DNA from: Pelotomaculum sp. PtaB.Bin104
GTDB taxonomy: Bacteria > Bacillota > Desulfotomaculia > Desulfotomaculales > Pelotomaculaceae
Direction of reading: 5' to 3'
Assembly (NCBI GenBank): GCA_002067205.1
Contig: MVQL01000133.1
Coordinates: forward strand, 80,001 to 144,000
DNA length: 64,000 nt
Of this stretch, positions 27,710-36,035 are shown piece by piece. The translations under genes and the position numbers were made by a program. Under the pieces are notes generated by a model. It was not told the DNA's origin. It made no database searches and was given only the letters and a program-made list of their open reading frames with translations. Every line of letters begins with the position of its first letter. The first letter of the stretch is position 1.

Positions 27710-28609
27710 TTACCCGCTTATTTCTTTGATATAAGGCAGGGGGTCATAGTAACTCTTTCCCAGCTCTTTTGTTTTCACGGTTCCGTCGGGATAAATAAGC
27801 GTAATCGACGATTCTATCAGCGCTCCGTCCATGCCCTCGTGAATCACTTCCGTATTCGGCGGAAGAGCATAATTTTTGGTGCTGATTATAGGGAATTTAA
27901 AAACTTTTAATACGTTATGGTTCCATACTACTTTCGGAGGCACGGTTTTGCCGTAAATCCCGATAAAAAGCGTATTTTCTACACCTTCCGCCCAGATCAT
28001 CACGGACGCTTCGGTGTTATTCCTGAATTTAAAATCCTTGGCGCCGTAACTGACGGTGGCGTCCTGGCCGTATGGAACATAAGGCACCGGCATCCTGTGG
28101 GTGTACCTCTCGACAACTTCAAGATCAGACAGAATGACGTCATTGAACAGTGTTGAAGAAATTTTGCAGACGCCGCCGCCTATGGTAGTCGAAACCGTGG
28201 TCCCTAAATATGTCGGCCCTTTCTGATATCCCCGGGCAGCGGTGTAGGGGCCCGCTTTTTTATTCTGAGAGAACACCTGATTGGGAGCTATTACCGTGCC
28301 GGATATATATTTAGCCGCCAAATGAACATTATACTCCTCGCCCGGAAGAGGGTCTTTCAGAACGGTCTTATAGGCAGCCATCAGAATCGGACAATCGTTT
28401 TGTTCTTTTGCCGAAAGAAAATCCGAATCATTTTCCCACGGGACCTCGGTTACCGGTCCCGACAGCAATACTCCGGTCATAAACGGATCGAATTCATTGT
28501 TTGTTTTTTGCGGATCTATATTATTTTGAGCCGAAGCCGGTATGATAAACGCAAGAATGAAAAAACAAAAAGCAGTAAATATCTTCAAGGCAATAATCCC
28601 ACATCCCAC
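27710..28609 (-). CDS. VanW-family exported protein
   Basis: A 299-residue protein with a signal peptide (IFTAFCFFILAFIIPASA) and a VanW core: NVHLAAKYISGTVIAPNQVF, then GPYTAARGYQKGPTY, and GGGVCKISSTLFNDVILSDL with the conserved G-G-G-V-C-Q/K-x-S-T-L-F/Y. VanW proteins occur with glycopeptide-resistance genes and in many clostridial cell-wall contexts; their activity is not settled. The neighbours include two cell-wall peptidases, so an envelope role is likely. The start may be TTG 28588, directly before the signal peptide, instead of GTG 28609. Confidence 0.88.
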   Translation of the reverse strand: MGCGIIALKIFTAFCFFILAFIIPASAQNNIDPQKTNNEFDPFMTGVLLSGPVTEVPWENDSDFLSAKEQNDCPILMAAYKTVLKDPLPGEEYNVHLAAKYISGTVIAPNQVFSQNKKAGPYTAARGYQKGPTYLGTTVSTTIGGGVCKISSTLFNDVILSDLEVVERYTHRMPVPYVPYGQDATVSYGAKDFKFRNNTEASVMIWAEGVENTLFIGIYGKTVPPKVVWNHNVLKVFKFPIISTKNYALPPNTEVIHEGMDGALIESSITLIYPDGTVKTKELGKSYYDPLPYIKEISG

Positions 28610-28664
28610 CTATACTTTTTCTTTTATTATTGCCGCCGCCATCAAATTTAATGATTCATTTTAT

Positions 28665-28702
28665 CCCGTAATTTTAATATATTACATATATAAAATTACG
28701 GG
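28665..28702. repeat. Inverted repeat in the VanW/EamA divergent spacer
   Basis: CCCGTAATTTTA (28665-28676) pairs with TAAAATTACGGG (28691-28702) around a 14-base AT loop, 12 bases before the EamA start codon. It may be an operator or a hairpin that covers the ribosome binding site. Confidence 0.45.
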
Positions 28703-28713
28703 GGCGTGCAACA

Positions 28714-29127
28714 ATGGTTTATTTTTTTGCCTTTATTGGAATGTTATGCTGGGGGGTATCTCCCCTGTTTGCTAAAATGGGACTTGATAAGGTCAGCCCG
28801 CTTATCGGCCTGTCTGTAAGAACCTTTTTTACAGCCTCAATTATTTTACTTTGGATGACTGTCAGTGGAAGTATAATGCAATTGAAAACCGTCTCAATTA
28901 CAACCGGTACTTTTCTTGTAATTGAGGCGATTTTAGCTACACTGATCGGCGATCTGGCGTATTTTGCCGCGTTGAAACGGGGATCCGCTTCGATCGTAAT
29001 GCTTATCATGGCATGTTCTCCAGTCGTAACAATTCTTTGTTCGGCAATTTTTTTCAATGAAAGGCTGACGTTGGGAAATATAATCGGGGCTTGCTTTATA
29101 ACGGTCGGATTAATTCTTATTATATGA
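28714..29127 (+). CDS. EamA-family small drug/metabolite transporter
   Basis: A 137-residue membrane protein with five hydrophobic segments, one EamA unit. The start MVYFFAFIGMLCWGVSPLFA, middle FLVIEAILATLIGDLAYFAA and end FFNERLTLGNIIGACFITVG are typical. Most DMT carriers have two such units, so this half-size form would work as a dimer. It ends three bases before the convergent decarboxylase gene. Substrate is unknown. Confidence 0.85.
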   Translation: MVYFFAFIGMLCWGVSPLFAKMGLDKVSPLIGLSVRTFFTASIILLWMTVSGSIMQLKTVSITTGTFLVIEAILATLIGDLAYFAALKRGSASIVMLIMACSPVVTILCSAIFFNERLTLGNIIGACFITVGLILII

Positions 29128-29130
29128 ATT

Positions 29131-30594
29131 TTACTTATCCAATACCTCGATATAATTTACCGACGGATCGGAAGCTCCCTGCAGTTGGCAATTTTCTTTC
29201 TTCAATATTTTTATATAATCCACAATATCTCCGGTTATTCTTTCGCCCAATCCTATGATAGGAATACCCGGAGGATAAGCTATAATCGTCTCCCCCGCTG
29301 TTTCTCCAATGGAAATATCCAGGCTGACGGTTTTTTTTAAGCTGAAAAAAGCTTCGCGGGGAGTTATCGTTATTTCCGGATCGATCGTTATTATTCTGTT
29401 GTTTTTCCTCGAAGGCTTTTTATCGCCTGATTTGTTCGATATGTCTTTTAGGGCGTTGATTAAACTTTCGAGATTGACTTTTCTGTCGCCGATCGTGACC
29501 ATTACAAGAATATTGCTTAAATCGGACATTTCTATCTGGATATTATAATCATTGCGCAAAACAGTCTCTATTTGATAACCCGTATAACCCAATCCGCTGA
29601 TATTGATGCCGAGCTTCGTCTCATCAAAATCAAAGCATCCGGGCGATCCGATCAATTCCCTGCCAAAGGCGTAAACCCCTTCGATCTTGTTTATTTCGTT
29701 TCGGGCCCAGCGGGCCAGTCGAAGAGTTTCATCCAGAAGCTCCCTCCCTCTTACGGCAAGCTGTTTGCGCGCGATGTCAATGGAACACATCAAAAGATAA
29801 GATGCGCTTGAAGTAGCCGTTATATTTAACGTTCTCAATACTTTTTCATAATCTACAGTTTTTTTTACCAGCAATGCTGAACTTTGGGTCAATGATCCTC
29901 CGGTTTTATGTAAACTTATTGTGCTCATATCCGCGTCCGCCGCCATCGCCGATAAAGGAAATTCCTCATTGAAGGGCATATGCGAGCCGTGGGCCTCATC
30001 AACAAGGACAGGCATATTCTTTGCATGCGCTGCCTTAACCAGAGCTCGGATATCCGGCGCCACTCCATAATAGGTCGGATTTATTAAAAAAACAGCCGAC
30101 GCATCAGGATTTTCTTTAACAGCCTTTTCAATCGAGTTAACCGAAACGCCCATTGCTATTCCTAGATCCGTATTGAATTCTGGTTGAACATAAACGGGAA
30201 CGGAGCCGCTTAAAATCAATCCCCCGATAGTCGATTTGTGGACATTCCTGGGCAAAATCAATCTGGAGCCCGGCTTACAGGTACTTAGAATCATAGCCTG
30301 CACTCCGGAGGTTGAGCCGTTGACAAGAAAAAAAGAACAACCGGCCCCGTATGCATATGCCAAAAGTTCCTCGGATTCCAGAATTGCACCGTTTGGATTA
30401 TTTATATAATCAAGATCATCCATTCCATTTAAATCCATTTGTAAAATACGATCCCCTGTATAATCTCTTAATTCCGGAATCCCTACTCCAAACTTATGTC
30501 CGGGTACATGAAATGGAATGATATTATCTTCTATATGTTTTTTAACAGCATTAAAAAGAGGGGTAATGTTTTGATCAATAGGCAAATCTATCAA
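29131..30594 (-). CDS. Orn/Lys/Arg decarboxylase family PLP enzyme
   Basis: A 487-residue fold-type I PLP enzyme of the SpeA/CadA group without the N-terminal wing domain. Visible motifs are FHVPGHKFG near residue 34, NGSTSGVQAMILSTC, then VDEAHGSHMPF with the cofactor aspartate, and the Schiff-base lysine in STISLHKTGGSLTQSSALL. The C-terminal domain ends with GETIIAYPPGIPIIGLGERI. It would release a polyamine or related amine from arginine, lysine or ornithine; which one is not decidable here. TTG 30594 follows GAAAGG. Confidence 0.88.
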   Translation of the reverse strand: MIDLPIDQNITPLFNAVKKHIEDNIIPFHVPGHKFGVGIPELRDYTGDRILQMDLNGMDDLDYINNPNGAILESEELLAYAYGAGCSFFLVNGSTSGVQAMILSTCKPGSRLILPRNVHKSTIGGLILSGSVPVYVQPEFNTDLGIAMGVSVNSIEKAVKENPDASAVFLINPTYYGVAPDIRALVKAAHAKNMPVLVDEAHGSHMPFNEEFPLSAMAADADMSTISLHKTGGSLTQSSALLVKKTVDYEKVLRTLNITATSSASYLLMCSIDIARKQLAVRGRELLDETLRLARWARNEINKIEGVYAFGRELIGSPGCFDFDETKLGINISGLGYTGYQIETVLRNDYNIQIEMSDLSNILVMVTIGDRKVNLESLINALKDISNKSGDKKPSRKNNRIITIDPEITITPREAFFSLKKTVSLDISIGETAGETIIAYPPGIPIIGLGERITGDIVDYIKILKKENCQLQGASDPSVNYIEVLDK

Positions 30595-30791
30595 AACCTT
30601 TCAAGCTTTTTATCAATTACATTGGTATAATATTTTTTAGCAAATAAAATGTGCATATCATAGTTAAATAAATTAATTTGGTTCCTCGCTGAATCGTGTG
30701 GGTAAATAAATGTTCCTATAAATCATAATGTAAAAGCTGAATGGTAATTATGGCACTTGAAGGAAGAGCCTTTGCCAGGAACGAAGTATAA

Positions 30792-31313
30792 GTTGACCGC
30801 TTTCACATCATGAAAATCATTAATGCAGCAGTAGATGAAGTATGCAGGTATGAAAGCCAGGAAAATGAAGCACTAAAAATGACCCGCTATATATGGCTTA
30901 AAAACCAACAAAATCTAACAGCTAAACAGCGTAAAAAGCTTGAGAGCTTAAAATACGAGCATTTCGATACTGTACGCGCTTACAACATAAAGCTTTCCTT
31001 CCAGGGACTTTTTGAACAGCCAGATCGGGTGTCCGGCGATAAATTTCTTAAGCGCTGGTATTACTGGGCTACCTATTCTAAGTTAGTACCAATAAATGCA
31101 GCCCATACTATTAAAGCTCACTGGAACGGTATTTTGAACTGGTTCAGCTCCTATATCTCCAACGGCATCCTGGAAGGGATCAATAGCCTAATCCAGGCTG
31201 CCAAAGCTAGAGCAACAATTAGATGGTTAGCCAGACATGAGAGCATCCAAACAACTGCTATTTACGTTGACCCATCTCAAAGAGAGCAGTTAGAAGCATT
31301 AGAAAAAATATAA
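30792..31313 (+). pseudogene. ISL3-type transposase remnant fused in frame to an integrase C-terminal tail
   Basis: Residues VDRFHIMKIINAAVDEV through GILNWFSSYISNGILEGINS are the C-terminal half of an ISL3-family DDE transposase; the N-terminal half is gone, with a TAA just before VDRFH at 30789-30791. At about 31215 the frame continues into TIRWLARHESIQTTAIYVDP, which is not transposase but the last segment of a tyrosine recombinase (normally LGHSSIQTTxIYxxx with its catalytic Tyr). The join is open in frame. It marks an old recombination between two mobile elements. AACCTGCCAA/TTGGCAGGTT at 31350-31370 may terminate it. Confidence 0.65.
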
Positions 31314-31543
31314 ACACATTAGGCTTAGTCCTTGCTTAAATAAAGTGATAACCTGCCAAATTGGCAGGTTAATTTATAGCATAAGGTTTACAGGGGCTTC
31401 CAATACCACTTTATACCTTAAGCAATTAAAAAAGGACGATTAGAGAGACTCCTACGTCTTATTTATATTATTTCTCTTCCTCTTTCTATGAGATTAATTT
31501 ACATTAAATATTATTTACTGTTTACGGGCTTAGGTGCTTTGTT

Positions 31544-31981
31544 CTACTTTTTAGATTTAGTGAGTTCATTTCTGTCTTCCATTTGTGGAGGTTCTTCAAG
31601 CCAATTATGTTTAATCATTAATTGCCCTCCTTTGGAGGCAAACTGATACGTATCCATTGCAATTTCCGTAAGTTTCTTAGGGAGGTCGCTCCGAAGGCTT
31701 AAAGACGTACCTATTGCATTGGCACCTAATGCAAAACTTGACAACAGAGCTGAGCAGAACATCATCATTTTATCAGAAAATGGTGTTGCTGTTGAATCGG
31801 TTGCCCTTCCAGCCCATGTACTAGGAGCCTGTATATCGCTTTCTTGCATGATTTGAGTTAGGTCTGATACTATTTTCTTGGCAAGTTCCTTGCCTTCAAT
31901 GAAATAATCCCTGACTTCGCTTTCCTTTGCAACTTGAGCGAATCCTGTCATGAGTTGGGTTCCCATTACATTTGATTCCAT
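31544..31981 (-). pseudogene. DUF3231-family protein, half length
   Basis: The frame from ATG 31981 reads MESNVMGTQLMTGFAQVAKE, then SEVRDYFIEGKELAKKIVSD and PFSDKMMMFCSALLSSFALG, the second repeat of a DUF3231 protein. Full-length members are about 330 residues with two such repeats; only the last 145 remain. There is no ribosome binding site, and the cut falls exactly at the palindromic TetR operator, so the gene lost its first half. The upstream frame that overlaps the TetR gene is not coding. Confidence 0.6.
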
Positions 31982-32001
31982 TAGACCGGCCGGTCGGTAT
32001 G
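31981..32001. promoter_or_regulatory. TetR operator 1
   Basis: TTAGACCG-GC-CGGTCGGTATG, containing the 12-bp palindrome GACCGGCCGGTC (31984-31995), just upstream of the TetR start. The same motif recurs at 32637, before the next gene. Confidence 0.7.
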
Positions 32002-32020
32002 TATAACTAAGGAGGAAATC

Positions 32021-32620
32021 ATGAACAAACGCAGATACGAAGGAGAGCAAACCAAAATAAACATAGCTGACAAAGCCAAGACTATATTTTCGAAAAAAGG
32101 ATATGCAGCAACCTCCATTCAAGACATCTGTTTCGCTTCAGGGTGCAGTAAAGGTAATTTATACTATCATTTTAAAAGCAAGGAAGATTTGTTCGTTTAC
32201 CTGGAAGAACAGGCTTATGCCGAATGGTGGATGGAACTGGAAAAGTTGTTTTCCCGATGTAAAACGGTTACCGAGAAGCTATATGCTTACGGGCGATTCT
32301 CTGCAAGCGTTGAAAGATCCTTATATTCAGCTGAGAGGGAATTTATCAACATAGTGGACGCTGATTCTGAAGCGATGCAAAGATTTAAAGAGATTATTAT
32401 AAAAAACTTTGAAAAAACACAGAAGTTTATTAACGAAGGAATTACAGACGGCGAGTTCAAAAACGAAGATCCATCTGAGTTGACCTTTATCATAATGAGT
32501 TTTTTTGCCGCCTTAAACCATTATACGCTTTATTTAATGGATAATGAGGCCAGTAGAGATTTGTTTAGTAAAGCCACTACATTATTGTTACATGGGATAA
32601 GTGCAGGCAACGAACAATAA
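32021..32620 (+). CDS. TetR/AcrR-family repressor
   Basis: A 199-residue regulator preceded by AAGGAGG. The HTH covers about residues 11-55: NIADKAKTIFSKKGYAATSI, then QDICFASGCSKGNLYYHFKS. The C-terminal domain (SAEREFINIVDADSEAMQRF ...) is of the TetR_C AcrR/BscR kind. Identical operator-like motifs lie before this gene and before the PEP-synthase-like gene downstream, so it very likely represses itself and that gene. Confidence 0.9.
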   Translation: MNKRRYEGEQTKINIADKAKTIFSKKGYAATSIQDICFASGCSKGNLYYHFKSKEDLFVYLEEQAYAEWWMELEKLFSRCKTVTEKLYAYGRFSASVERSLYSAEREFINIVDADSEAMQRFKEIIIKNFEKTQKFINEGITDGEFKNEDPSELTFIIMSFFAALNHYTLYLMDNEASRDLFSKATTLLLHGISAGNEQ

Positions 32621-32636
32621 AAAATTTTACACGATA

Positions 32637-32657
32637 TTAGACCGAACGGTCAGTATG
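32637..32657. promoter_or_regulatory. TetR operator 2
   Basis: TTAGACCG-AA-CGGTCAGTATG, matching operator 1 at 18 of 21 positions or so, placed between the TetR stop and the next start codon. Confidence 0.7.
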
Positions 32658-32675
32658 ATTGTAAGGAGGATAATT

Positions 32676-32975
32676 ATGAACGAGAATAACACCATACTCT
32701 TTTTGAATTGGCCTGAGGCCTGGAACGCCGGGGGTGAGGTCGCAGGAGGAAAGGGGTGGAACCTGGGAAGGCTTCATCGCTACGGGTTTAATATCCCCCT
32801 GGGGGGTGTACTATCGGTCGGGGCTTATCAAAGATTTATCGAGGAAAACAGGTTACTTGCAGATATAACGGATATAGCCAGGATTGTTACCATTGATGCT
32901 ATTGTGGAAAAGGAGGCTGAGCGATGCTCATCAGGTAGAAAAAACGGTCTTCTTTTGCAATGTAGGCATATTTAA
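32676..32975 (+). pseudogene. N-terminal fragment of a PEP synthase / pyruvate-binding enzyme
   Basis: AAGGAGG precedes ATG 32676. The protein begins MNENNTILFLNWPEAWNAGG, then GGKGWNLGRLHRYGFNIPLG and VLSVGAYQRFIEENRLLADI, the start of the PEP/pyruvate-binding (PPDK_N) domain with its K-G-x-N-L/G-x-L motif. Only about 83 codons are homologous to a family of about 850 residues. After VEKEAE the sequence runs into an IS3 transposase fragment on the opposite strand. The insertion destroyed the gene that the TetR protein used to control. Confidence 0.75.
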
Positions 32976-33145
32976 TGTCCACTTCCCAAAGTTGATCTGG
33001 GACGGTAATCTGGCGGTTAGCTGCCAAGTGCCGGGGGTGCTTAACCTTGATGCGTCTGTGGCGCCAGTATATCTAATTCCTTACAGAGCCGGTAGACTTT
33101 TTTATGGTTAATTACCAGGTTATGCTGGCGACGCATTACCGGGCT
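32926..33145 (-). mobile_element. IS3-family OrfB fragment
   Basis: Minus-strand translation gives QHNLVINHKKVYRLCKELDI, then after a one-base frameshift IKVKHPRHLAANRQITVPDQ, LWEVDIKYAYIAKEDRFFYL, MSI. This is the region before and including the first catalytic Asp (W-x-x-D-I-K-Y) of an IS3/IS150-type integrase core. Both ends are cut and no inverted repeat is visible. Confidence 0.75.
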
Positions 33146-33239
33146 TACAGGAAAAGGCTACGGAAAAGCTTAGTTATGTATTAGACTTAAAAGAAAAACC
33201 TTCCGTGAAGGAAGGCAAATGAAAGAGTATTTAGACTAG

Positions 33240-33265
33240 CCACCAGCTTGCACCTGGTGGTTTTT
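33240..33265 (+). terminator. Hairpin terminator left of the integrated element
   Basis: CCACCAG (33240-33246) pairs with CTGGTGG (33254-33260), followed by TTTTT. Confidence 0.65.
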
Positions 33266-33339
33266 CACTGGTTGGGGTAACGTTGGGGTACTTTTGCTAT
33301 TAGGGGTAAAAGTATAAGCCCCGGAGGGCTTGATTTTTA

Positions 33340-33386
33340 TGGCGCGCCTGGAGAGATTCGAACCCCCGACCTTCTGATCCGTAGTC
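33340..33386 (-). repeat. attL: 47-bp copy of the 3' half of tRNA-Arg
   Basis: Positions 33340-33386 are identical to 52176-52222, which covers the anticodon loop to the CCA end of tRNA-Arg(ACG). Right of 33386 the match stops (CGT instead of AGA). Some weaker similarity continues to the left (CCCGGAGG...CTTGATTTT). A tRNA 3'-half duplication at the far end of an element is the mark of tyrosine-recombinase integration. No complete tRNA can be formed here. The rest of 33387-33677 holds arm-type repeats and no gene. Confidence 0.92.
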
Positions 33387-33481
33387 CGTAAAATGTCGTT
33401 TTGTGTAGTTCGGTTAAGCTCGGGAAGGCTTGTCCTACCTGGTTTTGTTAATTATATACTTGGGAATAGTTGGGTTATTTT

Positions 33482-33580
33482 TGGCACACTTTTAAACAGT
33501 TTGGCACACTTTCTGGCACACATTTTTAAGTCTGTAGGTCTAGTGTTTATAAGGCATTTTGGCTCTGGTGGCACACTTCT
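33482..33580. repeat. Integrase arm-type repeats, left end
   Basis: GGCACACTT-like units begin at about 33483, 33502, 33515 (GGCACACATTTTT) and 33570 (GGCACACTTCTG). The same motif recurs three times beside the right attachment site (52090-52130). Short direct repeats inside both ends fit binding sites for the N-terminal arm-binding domain of the element integrase. Confidence 0.6.
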
Positions 33581-33677
33581 GATATGGCGGAGTATAATAA
33601 TAACTTTGGGAAATACAACTTCATGTCTTTCCACAGGTTCAAGCCGGGGCTATTTTTCCTATCCAGGTACAAATACT

Positions 33678-34622
33678 TTACCGGCTCATTTTATGCCTGC
33701 CTTGGGGCATCCTGCGAGGTGAAACCGGTCTTTCCTCTAATAACTCCAGCCAGTTTTCTGGAAATCCTATGTATCTTAACTGGATGTCCATACTATACTC
33801 ATTGATTAGAGCCTCCAGCTCTCTCACTACGCTATTTTTCCATTTATCATGGTTCAAAAACAAATATTTCATAACATAAATAATATCAAATATTCTTTGA
33901 CTGCAGAGGGCATAAGGTCCATTAGGTAATCTAGGATAGTTAACAAGCTTATGAAAATATATGCGCATATAATGAGCACAGCGATTGCGTAAATCGGTTA
34001 CGCATATTAACCAACTTCTAAGTTGTTTAGGACCTGTTTTGAAAATTTTTTTTGCTATATCCTTTTGATCATTAATTTTCATGTTGGCATAAAATTTGGA
34101 CAGCATCCCAAAAGAAAATAATTCTACTGCAACCCAAATAGGGAATCGTCTTCCGTACTTATCAATATGATGCTTAACAAAAAGTGCCTTCTTATTTTTT
34201 TCAACCGCTCCGTTAAACTCTTCAATAAACCTCTCGTGTCTGCGTATACTTTCAAAGTTGACGGGGTTAATATATCCTTCGGAACCGTATTTGTGTGAAT
34301 GATAGTAGGCTAATTGCGTCCTTAATAATACTTCAATTGGCTCAATAGCATATAAAATTAGATTTCTAAGTTTCTGATCAAATTCATAAATCCTGTAAAT
34401 CTGATTAAATCTGGTGCCATCTCGAAAACTATCACTACCATAAACCTGGAAGGGCAGGAGATAAGCTGATAAACGGTAATAATTTACCTTGTGGAGTATG
34501 CCGTATGCACAGGCTTCGTTTTCAACCACCAAGCCGCGACTTTTAAGAATTTCAATCTGTTCTTCAAAAGTTGTGGGCGGTTTAAGTTCCGGTTCCCGCT
34601 TTAAGACCTTTTCATTACCCAT
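33678..34622 (-). CDS. Abi family (AbiD/AbiF-type) abortive infection protein
   Basis: A 314-residue Abi_2-family protein, implicated in phage exclusion. It has the opening PPTTFEEQIEILKSRGLVVE, the YRLSAYLLPFQ block, IYEFDQKLRNLILYAIEPIE, and a HEPN-type RNRCAH motif (R-x4-6-H) near residue 235 in DLRNRCAHYMRIYFH. HEPN proteins are usually RNases. ATG 34622 is preceded by GAGG at good spacing; the longer frame is not supported. It lies just inside attL, a normal place for cargo that protects the host from competing phages. Confidence 0.85.
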   Translation of the reverse strand: MGNEKVLKREPELKPPTTFEEQIEILKSRGLVVENEACAYGILHKVNYYRLSAYLLPFQVYGSDSFRDGTRFNQIYRIYEFDQKLRNLILYAIEPIEVLLRTQLAYYHSHKYGSEGYINPVNFESIRRHERFIEEFNGAVEKNKKALFVKHHIDKYGRRFPIWVAVELFSFGMLSKFYANMKINDQKDIAKKIFKTGPKQLRSWLICVTDLRNRCAHYMRIYFHKLVNYPRLPNGPYALCSQRIFDIIYVMKYLFLNHDKWKNSVVRELEALINEYSMDIQLRYIGFPENWLELLEERPVSPRRMPQGRHKMSR

Positions 34623-34976
34623 ATTGAGCCTCAAAAATACAAATAAAAGTCCCACCCTGGTACGCATTGTTAAGAGGCGTGGTGGGCTCGGTTAATTTAT
34701 TTTACATAATGTGAAGCAGTCTGTCAATAATTCATAATATTCTCAACATTGCTCAGTGTATTATTTTTCGTTGATTTACCTGGCTTTACCGATAATATCA
34801 AATAATCTGTCACAAAAAAATTTACATCGATAAAATTATTTTACCCTGTCCTTGGCCGCTGCTCCGCTTGCGACCGGCTTTTTTGTCCGACATCAGTCAG
34901 CTCAGTATCCCCAACGACTGCACGGTTAAGCGTCAGGGCTCCGGACAAAATCTTATAATCGCTGGTTTATGTATTT

Positions 34977-35010
34977 AAGCCCGGCCACCGGCAGCACCAG
35001 GGCCGGGCTT
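34977..35010 (-). terminator. GC-rich hairpin after the HTH gene
   Basis: AAGCCCGGCC (34977-34986) pairs with GGCCGGGCTT (35001-35010), downstream of the gene ending at 35017. No T-run beyond two bases. The remainder of 34668-34976 shows no gene. Confidence 0.55.
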
Positions 35011-35016
35011 CGTGTC

Positions 35017-35577
35017 TTACCTGGCCTGCTCAATTAACTCCGCTTCGACTTGCTCAACCATCTCCGCAAACAAATAATTTATATCAAGCGGTTTAGGGAA
35101 AACGTTCTTAATCTTTACAATATCACCCACGTAGAGCGTAGCTTTGCCGGAAAGTTTTTTCCCCAATGATTCAATAGAAATACCAATGGCCTGCGCCATC
35201 TTATCTGCTGATATATTTTGTCTGTACATTTCAGCCCAAAGGTTTTTATAAAGCATAGTTGACCTGCTAAAAAACATTGGGACGGGTTCTGGTTGATGTT
35301 TCCCTATCATCTCGTTGACCATTGCATTTACTTCTTCCTGGTATTTTTGCAGGGTTTCTTCTGTGGGTTCAATGCATTGGTCAATAAGATGCTTGCTGTG
35401 ATTAACCCTGGCCAAATCATTCCAGCCTTCAGAAGTGTGTATGCTTAGTTCTTTATTCCTTACAAGCTGAGCAGCATATTTTTTTCTTAGCCTGTTTTTA
35501 ATAAACCACTCTTTGATATTTCTTGAAAAATTCACACCCATGATCTTTCTTGGAAACTTCATGGCAAATATACTCAT
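35017..35577 (-). CDS. Element-encoded protein with a C-terminal HTH
   Basis: A 186-residue protein. The C-terminal part holds an HTH of the Cro/XRE shape: MYRQNISADKMAQAIGISIE, then SLGKKLSGKATLYVGDIVKI. The N-terminal 100 residues are basic and then helical (LRKKYAAQLVRNKELSIHTS, EETLQKYQEEVNAMVNEMIG) without a recognised family. The ATG 35577 lies 7 bases after GGAGG. It might regulate the element or work as a recombination directionality factor. Its orientation is opposite to the FtsK-like gene. Confidence 0.6.
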   Translation of the reverse strand: MSIFAMKFPRKIMGVNFSRNIKEWFIKNRLRKKYAAQLVRNKELSIHTSEGWNDLARVNHSKHLIDQCIEPTEETLQKYQEEVNAMVNEMIGKHQPEPVPMFFSRSTMLYKNLWAEMYRQNISADKMAQAIGISIESLGKKLSGKATLYVGDIVKIKNVFPKPLDINYLFAEMVEQVEAELIEQAR

Positions 35578-35694
35578 AACAATTACCTCCATATGGTTTG
35601 ATTTTCCACCACCTGGAGGCTATAATAAAAATGTCCTCCTTCGGGTGGAGCTTATTGCAGGAAGGGATTGCTGTCCAGGCTGGCCTTCCTGCTT

Positions 35695-35886
35695 TTATTT
35701 TTTATTCTTTGCTTGTCCATTCTCTAACCATTTTAAAAGCGCCTGACGGCTAAAACGCCACTCCCTTCCCACTTTCTTTCCCGGTATTTCCCCGTTGTTT
35801 ACCATTTTTGACATAGCATTTCGCCCAACTCTTAGGAAATCTGCAGCCTCTTGTAAAGTTAATATTTCATCCTCTTTTTCTTCCAT
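35695..35886 (-). CDS. Excisionase-type helix-turn-helix protein
   Basis: A 63-residue MerR/excisionase HTH protein: ILTLQEAADFLRVGRNAMSK, MVNNGEIPGKKVGREWRFSR, QALLKWLE. GGGAGGG precedes ATG 35886; the longer open frame has an improbable hydrophobic start. Such proteins bend DNA during excision of integrated elements or repress neighbouring promoters. A second excisionase-like gene lies at 49356. Confidence 0.8.
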   Translation of the reverse strand: MEEKEDEILTLQEAADFLRVGRNAMSKMVNNGEIPGKKVGREWRFSRQALLKWLENGQAKNKK

Positions 35887-36035
35887 ATTATCCCTCCCAC
35901 AAACATTATACACTAATATTAGGACAAGCACAAGCACAACTAATTATATTTAATCATAAAACAGTATATCTAATTACAAAACATCATATGTATTAGTAAA
36001 ACAACGGTTTCAAAACCATATACGGAGGTGTTTAC

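Noticed and set aside
31982..32122. Upstream extension of the DUF3231 frame across the TetR promoter
   Set aside because: It overlaps the TetR operator, ribosome binding site and start, and does not match the family.
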